Assembly (NCBI GenBank): GCA_038147335.1 | Contig: JAYQTK010000002.1 | Location: 62,001 to 126,000, forward strand | Direction of reading: 5' to 3' | DNA length: 64,000 nucleotides | Source of the DNA: Marisimplicoccus sp038147335 | GTDB lineage: Bacteria > Bacteroidota > Bacteroidia > Flavobacteriales > Flavobacteriaceae | Shown: piece by piece, positions 15,837 through 24,044 of the stretch | Layout of the letters: each line of letters starts with the position of its first letter | How positions within the stretch are numbered: the first letter of the stretch is position 1 | Translations under genes and position numbers: made by a program | Notes under the pieces: model-generated | Told to the model about the DNA's origin: nothing | The model's input: the letters and a program-made list of their open reading frames with translations, nothing else | The model's database searches: none

Positions 15837-16990
15837 TCTGAAGAGTTTTTAATTGCTTGGTCAAGATCATTGTAAAGATCTTCGTATGATTCAATACCAA
15901 CAGACAACCTAATCAATTTATTTCCAATTCCTTGATTATCTCTCTCATCTTGGGTAAGAAGACCGTGGGAAGTTTTCATAGGGAAATTAACAGTAGTCTC
16001 TACACCTGCTAAACTCATTCCTGGTTTAATAACCTTTAGATTTTTTAGAAATTTATACACATCAATATTTTCATTCAAATCAAAAGACATCATTGCTCCA
16101 AAGTCTTTCATTTGATTCTTTGCAATTTCATGAGAAGGATGTGATTCTAGCCCTGGGTAATAGACCTTGGAAATATTAGAATTTTCATCTAACATTTTTG
16201 CTAGTAATTTTGCATTATTAGTTTGTTCTCTGACTCTTATAAATAAAGTTTTCATACTTCTTTCCAATAGCCAAACAGTATAATCACTTAGATTTCCACC
16301 AAAATTTTTAGCAGAATTCAAAATTAGATTAATATTTTCCTCAGTGCTTACTACTGCACCTGCAGAAATATCACTATGACCTCCAAGATATTTTGTTGCA
16401 CTATGAATTACAATATCTATTCCATGATCAATAGGATTCTGATTTACTGGACTTGCAAAAGTGTTATCTATCATAGTCCATATCGAATTCTGTTTTGCAA
16501 TAGAAGAAACAGATTTTAAATCAACAATCTTAAGAAGTGGGTTACTAGGTGTCTCAACATATATTCCAACAGTATTATTTTTTATTTCATTTTTAAAATC
16601 TTCAGATTCAAGGCCTTTAGTGAAAGAATATTCAATACCATATTTATCAAATTCTGTTTTAATGAAATTTCTAGTACCTCCATAAAGATCCTCTTGAAAG
16701 ATGACATGGTCTCCACTCCTGACATTAGCCATAATTGATGTGCTAATTGCAGCCATTCCTGAAGTAAATATAAGAGCCTTTTCACCATTCTCTAAAGACG
16801 CTATTTTCTTAGATAAGAATTCCTGATTTGGGGTATTAAAATATCTGGGGTAAGGTTTTTTTTCAGCATCACCCCCAAACCATGGATATGTAGTTGACAT
16901 AAACAGTGGAGATACTATACCTTGGTACATAGTATCTTTTATTTCACCTTCGTGAACACATCTTGTAGGGAATTTTTTATTAGTCGACAT
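15833..16990 (-). CDS. PLP-dependent sulfur amino acid enzyme (cystathionine gamma-synthase / beta-lyase family)
   Basis: 385 residues of the Cys/Met-metabolism fold. Visible: TRCVHEG and SPLFMSTTYP at the N-terminus, the cofactor-contacting ALIFTSGMAAISTS, IDNTFASP, and the PLP lysine in IHSATKYLGGHSDISAGAV. The C-terminal LAGVETTVNFP resembles the family's SLGG-x-ES region. Substrate choice among cystathionine gamma-synthase, beta- or gamma-lyase and methionine gamma-lyase cannot be settled by eye. Coupling to bshB1 (ATGA overlap) and to a peroxidase suggests that it supplies or handles cysteine for bacillithiol. Confidence 0.88.
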   Translation of the reverse strand: MSTNKKFPTRCVHEGEIKDTMYQGIVSPLFMSTTYPWFGGDAEKKPYPRYFNTPNQEFLSKKIASLENGEKALIFTSGMAAISTSIMANVRSGDHVIFQEDLYGGTRNFIKTEFDKYGIEYSFTKGLESEDFKNEIKNNTVGIYVETPSNPLLKIVDLKSVSSIAKQNSIWTMIDNTFASPVNQNPIDHGIDIVIHSATKYLGGHSDISAGAVVSTEENINLILNSAKNFGGNLSDYTVWLLERSMKTLFIRVREQTNNAKLLAKMLDENSNISKVYYPGLESHPSHEIAKNQMKDFGAMMSFDLNENIDVYKFLKNLKVIKPGMSLAGVETTVNFPMKTSHGLLTQDERDNQGIGNKLIRLSVGIESYEDLYNDLDQAIKNSSE

Positions 16991-17534
16991 CAGTTATCCA
17001 AGATACAATTTCTTCAGAATCTGGTCTAGTCCTTGGAGAAATAATTTTTTCAATTCTACCATCTTGGTTTATAAGGTACTTTTGAAAATTCCAAGTAACT
17101 CTAGAGTCTTTATAATTGTTCTTAGATTTTTGAGTTAAAAACTGATAAATGGGATGTTTTTTTGTTCCTTTAACAATTACTTTACTCATCATTGGAAAGG
17201 TTACACCATAGTTTTGCTCACAAAATTCAATAATTTCATCATTAGATCCTGGTTCTTGCCATAAAAAGTCGTTGGAAGGAAAACCTATAATCACAAAATT
17301 TAGATCTTTATACTGAGAGTAAAGCTTTTGCAGAGCCTCATACTGATATGTTAATCCACATTTTGAAGCAGTATTTACTATCATAACTTTTTTTCCTTTT
17401 AATTGAGAAAAATCAAAAATGTTACCATATATGTCAGCAACTTTAAATTGATGTATAGAGTTGTCTACAGAAGTCTGAGAATTCAGTGTTAGGGTCATAA
17501 TTGATAATAAAGTTATTAGTGTTTTTTTCAACAT
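16980..17534 (-). CDS. Exported glutathione-peroxidase-family protein
   Basis: 184 residues with an N-terminal signal peptide (MLKKTLITLLSIMTLTLNSQ), so it acts outside the cytoplasm. The catalytic tetrad is recognisable: Cys in NTASKCGLTYQYEAL, the Gln in the FPSNDFLWQEPGSN segment, and Trp/Asn in VTWNFQKYLI. Cysteine rather than selenocysteine is present, so a thioredoxin-type or thiol donor is likely. The start is the ATG at 17534; the codon before it is GTG. It overlaps the PLP gene by 11 nt and leads the three-gene thiol operon. Confidence 0.9.
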   Translation of the reverse strand: MLKKTLITLLSIMTLTLNSQTSVDNSIHQFKVADIYGNIFDFSQLKGKKVMIVNTASKCGLTYQYEALQKLYSQYKDLNFVIIGFPSNDFLWQEPGSNDEIIEFCEQNYGVTFPMMSKVIVKGTKKHPIYQFLTQKSKNNYKDSRVTWNFQKYLINQDGRIEKIISPRTRPDSEEIVSWITDVD

Positions 17535-17541
17535 CACGCTG

Positions 17542-17549
17542 CAAATATA
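17542..17549 (-). promoter_or_regulatory. -7 element TATATTTG of the thiol operon
   Basis: The minus strand reads TATATTTG, ending seven bases before the ATG at 17534. The leader would be only a few bases long. Confidence 0.45.
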
Positions 17550-17583
17550 AGTTTATAAGAAAAACTTGATTCACAAATTAATG

Positions 17584-18252
17584 TTAAATAGAATTGAGGA
17601 TTCCTTCTAACTGATCTATTTTAGTTGATGCTCCTCCAACTAAAACCCCATCTACAAATTCTGATTCTAAAATATCTTTTGAATTAGATGGGTTTACACT
17701 ACCACCATATAAAACAGGTATATTAAGTTCTAAATCTTTAAGTTTTGATTTTACTTGCTCATGAATTTCATTAATGTGATCAATCGATGCAGTTTCTCCA
17801 GTTCCAATTGCCCAAACAGGTTCATAGGCAAGAATTATTTCAAAATCATTAGTTAATAAATCTAATGGTATTTGATCTATTTCTTCAAAGCATAATACAA
17901 ATTGAAAGCCCATTGGAATAATCTCGTTAAGAACATCCTGAGGGTTCTTCTGTCTAATCCTTGCTTCCGAATGAGCAATTATAGATCTATTTACGTTTAA
18001 ATTTCTCAGATTTACAGCTGTTATTCCACCTGTATCTGATGATGAATTTGAAGAGGTTAAATTTTGAGCTATTACTTCAACATTAGTTTTATTGAGAATT
18101 TCATTAACTTCTTTTAGATATAAGTGATTTGGGGAAATCATTACCCTTGTTTTGTCAGAAATATTGATATTTGATATTGCTTTTGAGAGAAGAATTGATT
18201 CTTCATAATTCAAATAATTTTTCCAATTACCAATAATTATTTTTTGATTCAT
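17584..18252 (-). CDS. tpiA: Triosephosphate isomerase, unusually short
   Basis: 222 residues against about 250 in typical bacterial enzymes. Key residues are kept: N9 and K11 in IIIGNWKN, catalytic H94 in IIAHSEAR, catalytic E144 in LAYEPVWAIGTG, then VLYGGSVNPSNS and the phosphate-binding GVLVGGASTK. The gap between the catalytic histidine and glutamate is 50 residues, compared with about 70 in the classical enzyme, so roughly 20 residues of the helix region that follows the histidine are missing. It lies by DUF1599 and folP, the usual flavobacterial position for tpiA, so it is probably the main isomerase. Confidence 0.88.
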   Translation of the reverse strand: MNQKIIIGNWKNYLNYEESILLSKAISNINISDKTRVMISPNHLYLKEVNEILNKTNVEVIAQNLTSSNSSSDTGGITAVNLRNLNVNRSIIAHSEARIRQKNPQDVLNEIIPMGFQFVLCFEEIDQIPLDLLTNDFEIILAYEPVWAIGTGETASIDHINEIHEQVKSKLKDLELNIPVLYGGSVNPSNSKDILESEFVDGVLVGGASTKIDQLEGILNSI

Positions 18253-18257
18253 AAAAT

Positions 18258-18794
18258 TTATTCTTTTAGTAAAATTTGGGCAAAAACTGAATAATTCAAG
18301 ATATCTTGAAAATTTGCATCTATTCCTTCACTTACAGATGTTTTACCATCATTTTTCAAAATACTTTTCATTCTAAATATTTTTTGAATAATAAGATCTG
18401 TCAAACTTATTACTTCCATATCTCTCCATGCTTCTCCATAGTCATGGTTTTTAGCAATCATTAGTTCAAAAGTTTCAGAAACTTTTTTGTCATACAGTTC
18501 AAAAATATCATCAAGTTTTAAATCTGGCTCATCAACCACTCCAATCTCAAGCTGTATAAGCCCCATTATAGAATAATTTATAATACCGTAAAATTCTGAA
18601 GTTTGCCCCTCATCAATTTTATTTGATATATTATTTTGAAGGTTTCTTATTCTTTGAGCTTTTATATGTATTTGATCTACTAATGAAATTACTCTTAAAA
18701 TTCTCCATGAAGATCCATAGTCACTATTTTTATCTTCAAATATCTTTCTTGATTTGTTTATTATTTTTTGATATTGCGACTTTGTATCTCCCAT
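18258..18794 (-). CDS. DUF1599 protein (nucleotide-modification-associated domain)
   Basis: 178 residues containing two related halves: KNSDYGSSWRILRVISLVDQIHIKAQRI near the N-terminus and KNHDYGEAWRDMEVISLTDLIIQKIFRM in the second half. This internal duplication with a DYG-x-x-WR motif is characteristic of DUF1599, a family linked to nucleotide handling. The biochemical role here is unknown. It sits between tpiA (5 nt spacing) and the divergently read folP. Confidence 0.85.
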   Translation of the reverse strand: MGDTKSQYQKIINKSRKIFEDKNSDYGSSWRILRVISLVDQIHIKAQRIRNLQNNISNKIDEGQTSEFYGIINYSIMGLIQLEIGVVDEPDLKLDDIFELYDKKVSETFELMIAKNHDYGEAWRDMEVISLTDLIIQKIFRMKSILKNDGKTSVSEGIDANFQDILNYSVFAQILLKE

Positions 18795-18808
18795 ATTAGA
18801 TTTTAATA

Positions 18809-18816
18809 TAATTTTG
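18809..18816 (+). promoter_or_regulatory. -7 element TAATTTTG of folP
   Basis: TAATTTTG matches TAnnTTTG. The TTG that could be read as an upstream folP start (18814) is part of this element, which supports the ATG at 18835 as the real start. A TTG at 18782 is 24 nt upstream, a little far for a -33 box. Confidence 0.45.
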
Positions 18817-18834
18817 GAAAAGAAGGTTAAAAAT

Positions 18835-19656
18835 ATGACTTTAAATTGTAACGGGAAAATAATAAATTTTAATACTCAAAAAATTATGGGTATTCTTAAT
18901 ATTTCCGATGACTCTTTTTATGATGGTGGTAAATACAACTCTATAGATAAGGCTGTTTCTAGAGTTTCTGAGATGATAAATCAAGGTGTTGATATAATTG
19001 ATGTAGGAGCTGTAAGCTCTAAACCTGGCTCTAAAATTATTAAAGGAGAAGATGAATTAAAGTTAACATCAAAATATATAATTGAGTTTTCTAAAAACTT
19101 TAATAATGTACTATTTTCGATAGACACCTATAATTCAGAAGTTGCCGAATTTGCACTAAATAAAGGCTTTGCAATAATTAATGATATAAGCTCAGGAAAA
19201 TATGATTCTAAATTAATTGATGTTGTGAAAGATTATAATGCAGGATATGTAATTATGCATATGGAAGGTGATCCTGATAATATGCAAAAAAAACCTGCTT
19301 ATAATAATGTTGTTGATTCTATTTATACTTTTTTTAATTCAAAGATTAATGAACTGGAGAATATCAACATTAAAAATATAATTATTGATCCTGGATTTGG
19401 TTTTGGTAAAACCATAGATCATAATTTTGAGATTTTAAGGAACCTAGAAAGATTTAAAGAATTCAAAAAGCCTTTATTGGCTGGTATATCTAGAAAATCT
19501 ATGATATATAAATTTCTAAATACAAGTCCTAGCAAAGCACTGAATGGTACATCTGTTTTGAATACAATAGCTTTAAACAATGGGGCTGATATCCTAAGAG
19601 TACATGATATTATAGAAGCAAAGGAGTGTTTAGCTTTATTTAATAAGTTAAATTAA
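18835..19656 (+). CDS. folP: Dihydropteroate synthase
   Basis: 273 residues. The enzyme condenses a pterin diphosphate with para-aminobenzoate in folate synthesis and is the target of sulfonamides. Motifs: IMGILNISDDSFYDGG, VDIIDVGAVSSKPGS, FSIDTYNSEVAEFAL, INDISSGKYD, IIIDPGFGFGKTIDHN and AGISRKSM. The GILNISDDSF segment varies slightly from the usual 'NVTPDSF'. GTP cyclohydrolase (folE), an earlier step of the same pathway, is also in this window at 28.3 kb. Confidence 0.94.
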   Translation: MTLNCNGKIINFNTQKIMGILNISDDSFYDGGKYNSIDKAVSRVSEMINQGVDIIDVGAVSSKPGSKIIKGEDELKLTSKYIIEFSKNFNNVLFSIDTYNSEVAEFALNKGFAIINDISSGKYDSKLIDVVKDYNAGYVIMHMEGDPDNMQKKPAYNNVVDSIYTFFNSKINELENINIKNIIIDPGFGFGKTIDHNFEILRNLERFKEFKKPLLAGISRKSMIYKFLNTSPSKALNGTSVLNTIALNNGADILRVHDIIEAKECLALFNKLN

Positions 19657-21414
19657 TTCTTCCTCTAAAAGTTGCTCTTGATAAAGCTTTTTAAAATTAC
19701 CATTTTCAATATTTAGTAGCTCTTTATGATTTCCTTGTTCCAATATTTTACCATTTTCCATGTATATGATTTTATCTGCAGATTCGATGGTTGAAAGTCT
19801 GTGAGCAATAATTATTGATGTTTTTCCTTTTGTAATTTTTTTGGTTGCATTTTTTATTAAGTCTTCAGAATAAGAATCAATCGATGAAGTGGCTTCATCC
19901 AAAATTAAAATATCTGGATTATTAACTAATACTCTCAAAAAAGCAATTAGCTGTTTCTGACCAGATGATAAAGTACTTCCTCTCTCACTTACGTTGAAAT
20001 CATAACCATTTGGCAGAGAATTTATAAAGTCATGTATTTCTAACTCTTTAGCTGCATTCTTAACATCATCTAACGATATTTTATCATTATATAAAGCTAT
20101 GTTGTTAAATATTGTATCTGCGAAAAGAAAGACATCTTGAAGTATAATTCCAACCTGGTTCCTAATGTTAGTTAATTCTAAATCATTTATGTTTTCTCCA
20201 TCAATTAAAATTTTACCCTTATCATGCTCATAGAATCTTGTTATTAAATTAGTAATTGTTGTTTTACCACTTCCAGTAGGACCAACTATTGCAAAAGTCT
20301 CTCCAGGATTTATTTTAAATGAAATATTATTAATTACTACCTCATTTTTAACATAAGAAAAAGTTACATCTTTAAATTCTATCATTCCCTCAAATTTTCT
20401 TTTAGATAAAGTACCCTCATCTTTAATATGTGAATTATCCTCTAAAATTTTAAAAATTCTCTCTGTAGAAACCATTCCCATTTGAAGAGTATTAAATCTA
20501 TCTGCAATTTGTCTAAGTGGTCTAAAAAGTAAACCTGACATTGAAATAAACAGGAATAATGTTCCAAGAGAAATATTATCTCCATTGATATTGTTAAAAC
20601 CTCCATACCAAACCAATAGACCTATACATATTGAAGTAGAAATTTCAGCAATAGGAAAAAAAATGGAATTGATCCATACTGTTCTTAACCATGCATCTCT
20701 GTGTCTAATATTTATTTTTTGAAAATTATCTATTTCAACTTCTTCTCTGCTAAAAATTTGAACAATTTTAATTCCACTAATTCTCTCTTGTACAAAAGAA
20801 TTTAAGTTTGCTACCTCTTTTCTAACTTTTTCAAAGGCAACTTTCATTGTTTTTTGAAAGACTCTAGTAGCATAAATAAGTAATGGAAAGATAGATATAA
20901 CCACAAGCGTTAACTCCCAACTTATTATAACCATTACAATTAATACCGTAAGCATTTTAAGAATATCTGCAATGATCATAAATAATCCCTGTGAAAAAAT
21001 ACTTGCAATAGTCTCTATATCATTAACGGTTCTTGTTACAAGCCTTCCAACAGCATTTTTATCGAAGAAAGACATTTTAAATTTTATAATTTTTTCGAAA
21101 ACATTTACCCGTAAATCCTTGATGACTTTTTGACCTAGCCAATTAGCATAGTAAGCAAATAGATACATAAAAATGACTTCTAGAAATAACACTCCTACCA
21201 TAATCATAATTATAGTTTGCATTCCATCATAATTTTTTGGAAGAATATAATCATCAACTACTATTTTTAGCAGGTAAGGAGTTAGAGTTGAAAGAAGAGA
21301 AATTATAATTGCAGATAGCAATACTCCATAGAATGATATATTGTAGGGTTTTACAAAAATCAATAATTTATTAAAAAGATTTATGTCAAAAATTTTACCC
21401 TTTACTTTTTCCAA
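19648..21414 (-). CDS. ABC exporter, fused membrane and ATPase domains (MsbA-like)
   Basis: 588 residues. The N-terminal half has six predicted helices (for example FYGVLLSAIIISLLSTLTPYL), the C-terminal half a nucleotide-binding domain: Walker A VGPTGSGKTT, signature TLSSGQKQL, Walker B ILILDEATSSID and the switch histidine in IIAHRLSTIE. The signature reads LSSGQ, a common exporter variant. The family flips lipids or exports drugs and peptides; a lipid A role is possible but not shown. The only plausible start is TTG at 21414, inside the truA gene (13 nt overlap), so translation is coupled to truA. Confidence 0.9.
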   Translation of the reverse strand: MEKVKGKIFDINLFNKLLIFVKPYNISFYGVLLSAIIISLLSTLTPYLLKIVVDDYILPKNYDGMQTIIMIMVGVLFLEVIFMYLFAYYANWLGQKVIKDLRVNVFEKIIKFKMSFFDKNAVGRLVTRTVNDIETIASIFSQGLFMIIADILKMLTVLIVMVIISWELTLVVISIFPLLIYATRVFQKTMKVAFEKVRKEVANLNSFVQERISGIKIVQIFSREEVEIDNFQKINIRHRDAWLRTVWINSIFFPIAEISTSICIGLLVWYGGFNNINGDNISLGTLFLFISMSGLLFRPLRQIADRFNTLQMGMVSTERIFKILEDNSHIKDEGTLSKRKFEGMIEFKDVTFSYVKNEVVINNISFKINPGETFAIVGPTGSGKTTITNLITRFYEHDKGKILIDGENINDLELTNIRNQVGIILQDVFLFADTIFNNIALYNDKISLDDVKNAAKELEIHDFINSLPNGYDFNVSERGSTLSSGQKQLIAFLRVLVNNPDILILDEATSSIDSYSEDLIKNATKKITKGKTSIIIAHRLSTIESADKIIYMENGKILEQGNHKELLNIENGNFKKLYQEQLLEEELI

Positions 21415-22160
21415 CTCTCTATAAAAATATTATTATACTTAATGTTTAACAAGCTTAAACCAGAAGCTGGAACAGAAAAACCTGCCTCACTCCTACTTCT
21501 TGATTTAAGAATTTTTTTAAAACTTTCGTGAGAAATTCTTGATCTTCCAACGTCAATCATAGTACCTACAATTGAACGAACCATATTTCTCAAGAATCTA
21601 TCTGCAGTAATATTGAACCTAAATTCATTATTTACCTCTTTCCATTGAGCAGATGTAATATCACAAATATATGTTTTAACATCTGTATTTGATTTAGAAA
21701 AACACTTAAAATCTTTATGATCTAATAAATCAAGACAACATTCATTCATTTTCTCCAGATCAAGATGATCTTTAAAGTAATAAGTAAACTTATTGTTAAA
21801 AGGATTTTTTTCATTAGATATAACATACTCATAAGATCTTGATACTGCATCAAACCTAGCATGTGCTTCTTCAGAGACAAGATTAATTGATTCTATACAT
21901 ATATCTTTTGGCAACATAGTGTTTAATCTTTTGCAAAATATATCTTTTTCAAAATCCTTTTCAACATCAAAATGAGCATACATTTGCTTTGCATGAACTC
22001 CTGCATCAGTTCTTCCAGCAAGAACAAGGTTTATTTCACTACCAATAAACTTTTCAAAGTTATTTTCAATAACCTCTTGAATAGTAATAGAGTTGGGCTG
22101 TTTTTGAAGACCATGGTAGTCTGAACCATCATACGAAAACTCAACAAAATATCTTGACAT
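21402..22160 (-). CDS. truA: tRNA pseudouridine synthase A
   Basis: 252 residues from the ATG at 22160. The enzyme converts uridines 38-40 of tRNA anticodon stems to pseudouridine. The catalytic aspartate is D52 in AGRTDAGVHAK; the opening YFVEFSYDGSDYHGLQKQP and the segment FLRNMVRSIVGTMIDVG are diagnostic. It leads an operon with the ABC exporter, which starts inside its last codons. Confidence 0.95.
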   Translation of the reverse strand: MSRYFVEFSYDGSDYHGLQKQPNSITIQEVIENNFEKFIGSEINLVLAGRTDAGVHAKQMYAHFDVEKDFEKDIFCKRLNTMLPKDICIESINLVSEEAHARFDAVSRSYEYVISNEKNPFNNKFTYYFKDHLDLEKMNECCLDLLDHKDFKCFSKSNTDVKTYICDITSAQWKEVNNEFRFNITADRFLRNMVRSIVGTMIDVGRSRISHESFKKILKSRSRSEAGFSVPASGLSLLNIKYNNIFIESWKK

Positions 22161-22203
22161 TATCAGCAATTAAAGATATTTTATCAAATTAAAAATAAAT
22201 TCG

Positions 22204-22211
22204 TAAATTTG
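22204..22211 (+). promoter_or_regulatory. -7 element TAAATTTG of rho
   Basis: TAAATTTG matches TAnnTTTG and gives a leader of nearly 60 nt before the rho ATG at 22276, which is longer than most in this window. A leader of this kind could allow the autoregulation known for rho in other bacteria; no attenuator hairpin was identified. Confidence 0.4.
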
Positions 22212-22275
22212 TTGCACTATTTCTTACCAAGAAGTATTTTTCTATTAACATTTCAAATCAAAACCACATACACAC

Positions 22276-23676
22276 ATGTACGATATTAAAATGCTTAAGG
22301 CTAAAAAACTAGCCGAGCTTATTGAAATTGCTGAACAAATCGGCATTAAAGAACTAACAGGTTTAAAAAAACAAGAAATTATTGACAAAATTGTTGGTAA
22401 TGCAAGTGAAGAAAAATCAAATGATATTAAACCTGAGGAGCCAAAGGTTGCCAAAAGTAATTTTAAGGAAAATAGACCTAATAATGGTGGTAATAAAAAT
22501 CATCAAAGTAAAAACTATAATAAGGATAACAGGAGAAGATACAAAGAACCTGATTTTGAGTTTGATGGTATAATTGAGTCTGAAGGAGTCTTGGAGATAA
22601 TGCAAGATGGATATGGTTTCTTAAGATCATCAGATTATAATTATCTATCATCTCCTGATGATATTTATGTTTCTCAATCTCAAATTAAACTTTTTGGATT
22701 AAAAACTGGTGATACTGTTCATGGAACAGTTAGACCTCCAAAAGATGGCGAAAAGTATTTTCCTCTTATTAAGGTGAACAAAATTAATGGCTTAGATCCA
22801 GAGGTTGTTAGAGATAGAGTCTCTTTTGAACATTTAACTCCTCTTTTTCCAGAAGAGAAGTTTAACATTTCATCAAAAGAGAGTACAATCTCTACTAGAA
22901 TAATTGATCTCTTTTCTCCAATTGGAAAAGGACAAAGGGGAATGATTGTCTCACAACCAAAAACTGGAAAAACAATGCTCCTTAAAGATGTTGCAAATGC
23001 TATTGCAGCAAATCATCCAGAAGTTTTTCAAATAATTCTTTTAATAGATGAAAGACCTGAAGAAGTTACTGACATGCAGAGAAATGTAAAAGGAGAAGTG
23101 GTCGCTTCAACATTTGATGAACCAGCAGATAGACATGTTAGAGTTGCTAACATAGTTTTAGAAAAAGCTAAGAGACTTGTAGAATGTGGTCATGATGTTG
23201 TAATACTTCTAGACTCAATTACTAGACTTGCAAGAGCTTATAATACAGTTCAACCTGCATCTGGTAAAATTTTGAGTGGTGGTGTTGATGCAAATGCACT
23301 TCATAAACCAAAGAGATTTTTTGGAGCTGCAAGAAATATTGAGAATGGTGGTTCATTATCTATTATATCTACAGCCCTTACAGAGACTGGATCAAAAATG
23401 GATGAAGTAATCTTTGAAGAATTTAAAGGTACCGGTAATATGGAACTACAATTAGATAGAAGAATATCTAATAGAAGAATATTCCCAGCAATTGATCTGG
23501 TTTCATCCAGTACCAGAAGAGACGACCTTCTTTTAGATGAGAACACAATTCAGAGAATGTGGATAATGAGAAAGTATTTAGCTGATATGAATCCTGTTGA
23601 GGCAATGGAATTCATTAATGATAGATTTAAGAAAACCAAAAGTAATGAAGAGTTTCTTATATCTATGAACTCCTAA
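22276..23676 (+). CDS. rho: Transcription termination factor Rho
   Basis: 466-residue hexameric RNA helicase that ends transcription. The Rho N-terminal helical domain (MLKAKKLAELIEIAEQIGI) is followed by an Asn/Lys-rich insertion at about residues 55-92, the RNA-binding cold-shock-like domain (EGVLEIMQDGYGFLRS, DDIYVSQSQIKLFGL), and the ATPase with P-loop in VSQPKTGKTML, Walker B VVILLDSITRLARAYN, and the secondary RNA site SGGVDANALHKPKRF. The insertion is short compared with many Bacteroidota Rho proteins, which may reflect genome reduction. Confidence 0.97.
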   Translation: MYDIKMLKAKKLAELIEIAEQIGIKELTGLKKQEIIDKIVGNASEEKSNDIKPEEPKVAKSNFKENRPNNGGNKNHQSKNYNKDNRRRYKEPDFEFDGIIESEGVLEIMQDGYGFLRSSDYNYLSSPDDIYVSQSQIKLFGLKTGDTVHGTVRPPKDGEKYFPLIKVNKINGLDPEVVRDRVSFEHLTPLFPEEKFNISSKESTISTRIIDLFSPIGKGQRGMIVSQPKTGKTMLLKDVANAIAANHPEVFQIILLIDERPEEVTDMQRNVKGEVVASTFDEPADRHVRVANIVLEKAKRLVECGHDVVILLDSITRLARAYNTVQPASGKILSGGVDANALHKPKRFFGAARNIENGGSLSIISTALTETGSKMDEVIFEEFKGTGNMELQLDRRISNRRIFPAIDLVSSSTRRDDLLLDENTIQRMWIMRKYLADMNPVEAMEFINDRFKKTKSNEEFLISMNS

Positions 23677-23677
23677 T

Positions 23678-23920
23678 TTATTGAAGCTTACTTAGCTTTG
23701 ACTTTAAATTAGATGCTTTATTCTTATGAATAACATTTTTCTTAGCTAACTTATCAAGTAAAGACACAACACCAGGGTAAAGCTTCTGAGCTTCTTTCTT
23801 AGTCTTAGCATCCTTTAATTTTTTAATAGCATTTCTAGTAGTCTTGTGCTGAAGTTTATTCAGAGACTTCTTTGTTTCATTAGAACGAATTCTTTTTAAA
23901 GCAGATTTATGATTTGCCAT
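23678..23920 (-). CDS. rpsT: 30S ribosomal protein S20
   Basis: 80 residues, strongly basic and helical. It opens MANHKSALKRIRSNETKK, the typical S20 start, and continues with NKLQHKTTRNAIKKLK and ends with ASNLKSKLSKLQ. S20 binds 16S rRNA early in 30S assembly. The gene begins 13 nt after tRNA-Glu on the same strand and shares its promoter; its stop is one base from the convergent rho stop. Confidence 0.96.
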   Translation of the reverse strand: MANHKSALKRIRSNETKKSLNKLQHKTTRNAIKKLKDAKTKKEAQKLYPGVVSLLDKLAKKNVIHKNKASNLKSKLSKLQ

Positions 23921-23933
23921 AATTTTTAATTTG

Positions 23934-24005
23934 TAGCCCGTAGGGGAATCGAACCCCTCTTTCCAGGATGAAAACCTGAGGTCCTAACCGATAGACGAAC
24001 GGGCC
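23934..24005 (-). tRNA. tRNA-Glu (anticodon TTC)
   Basis: Acceptor GGCCCGT pairs with ACGGGCT (one G-U at 1-72). The anticodon stem TCAGG/CCTGG holds loop TTTTCAT with anticodon TTC; the T arm is GAGGGG/CCCC around TTCGATT. The discriminator is A and no CCA is encoded. It is the first gene of a transcript that continues into rpsT. Confidence 0.96.
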
Positions 24006-24015
24006 AAACAGGTTG

Positions 24016-24044
24016 CAAATTTAATTGAAATTTTAATATTTCAA
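24016..24044 (-). promoter_or_regulatory. Promoter of tRNA-Glu and rpsT
   Basis: On the minus strand TTG (24044-24042), an 18-nt spacer and TAAATTTG (24023-24016) form a full promoter; the tRNA starts 11 nt after the -7 box. Confidence 0.55.

Noticed and set aside
15833..16990. Riboswitch (SAM or cobalamin) for sulfur genes
   Set aside because: No leader of useful length exists; the operon starts seven bases after a promoter box.
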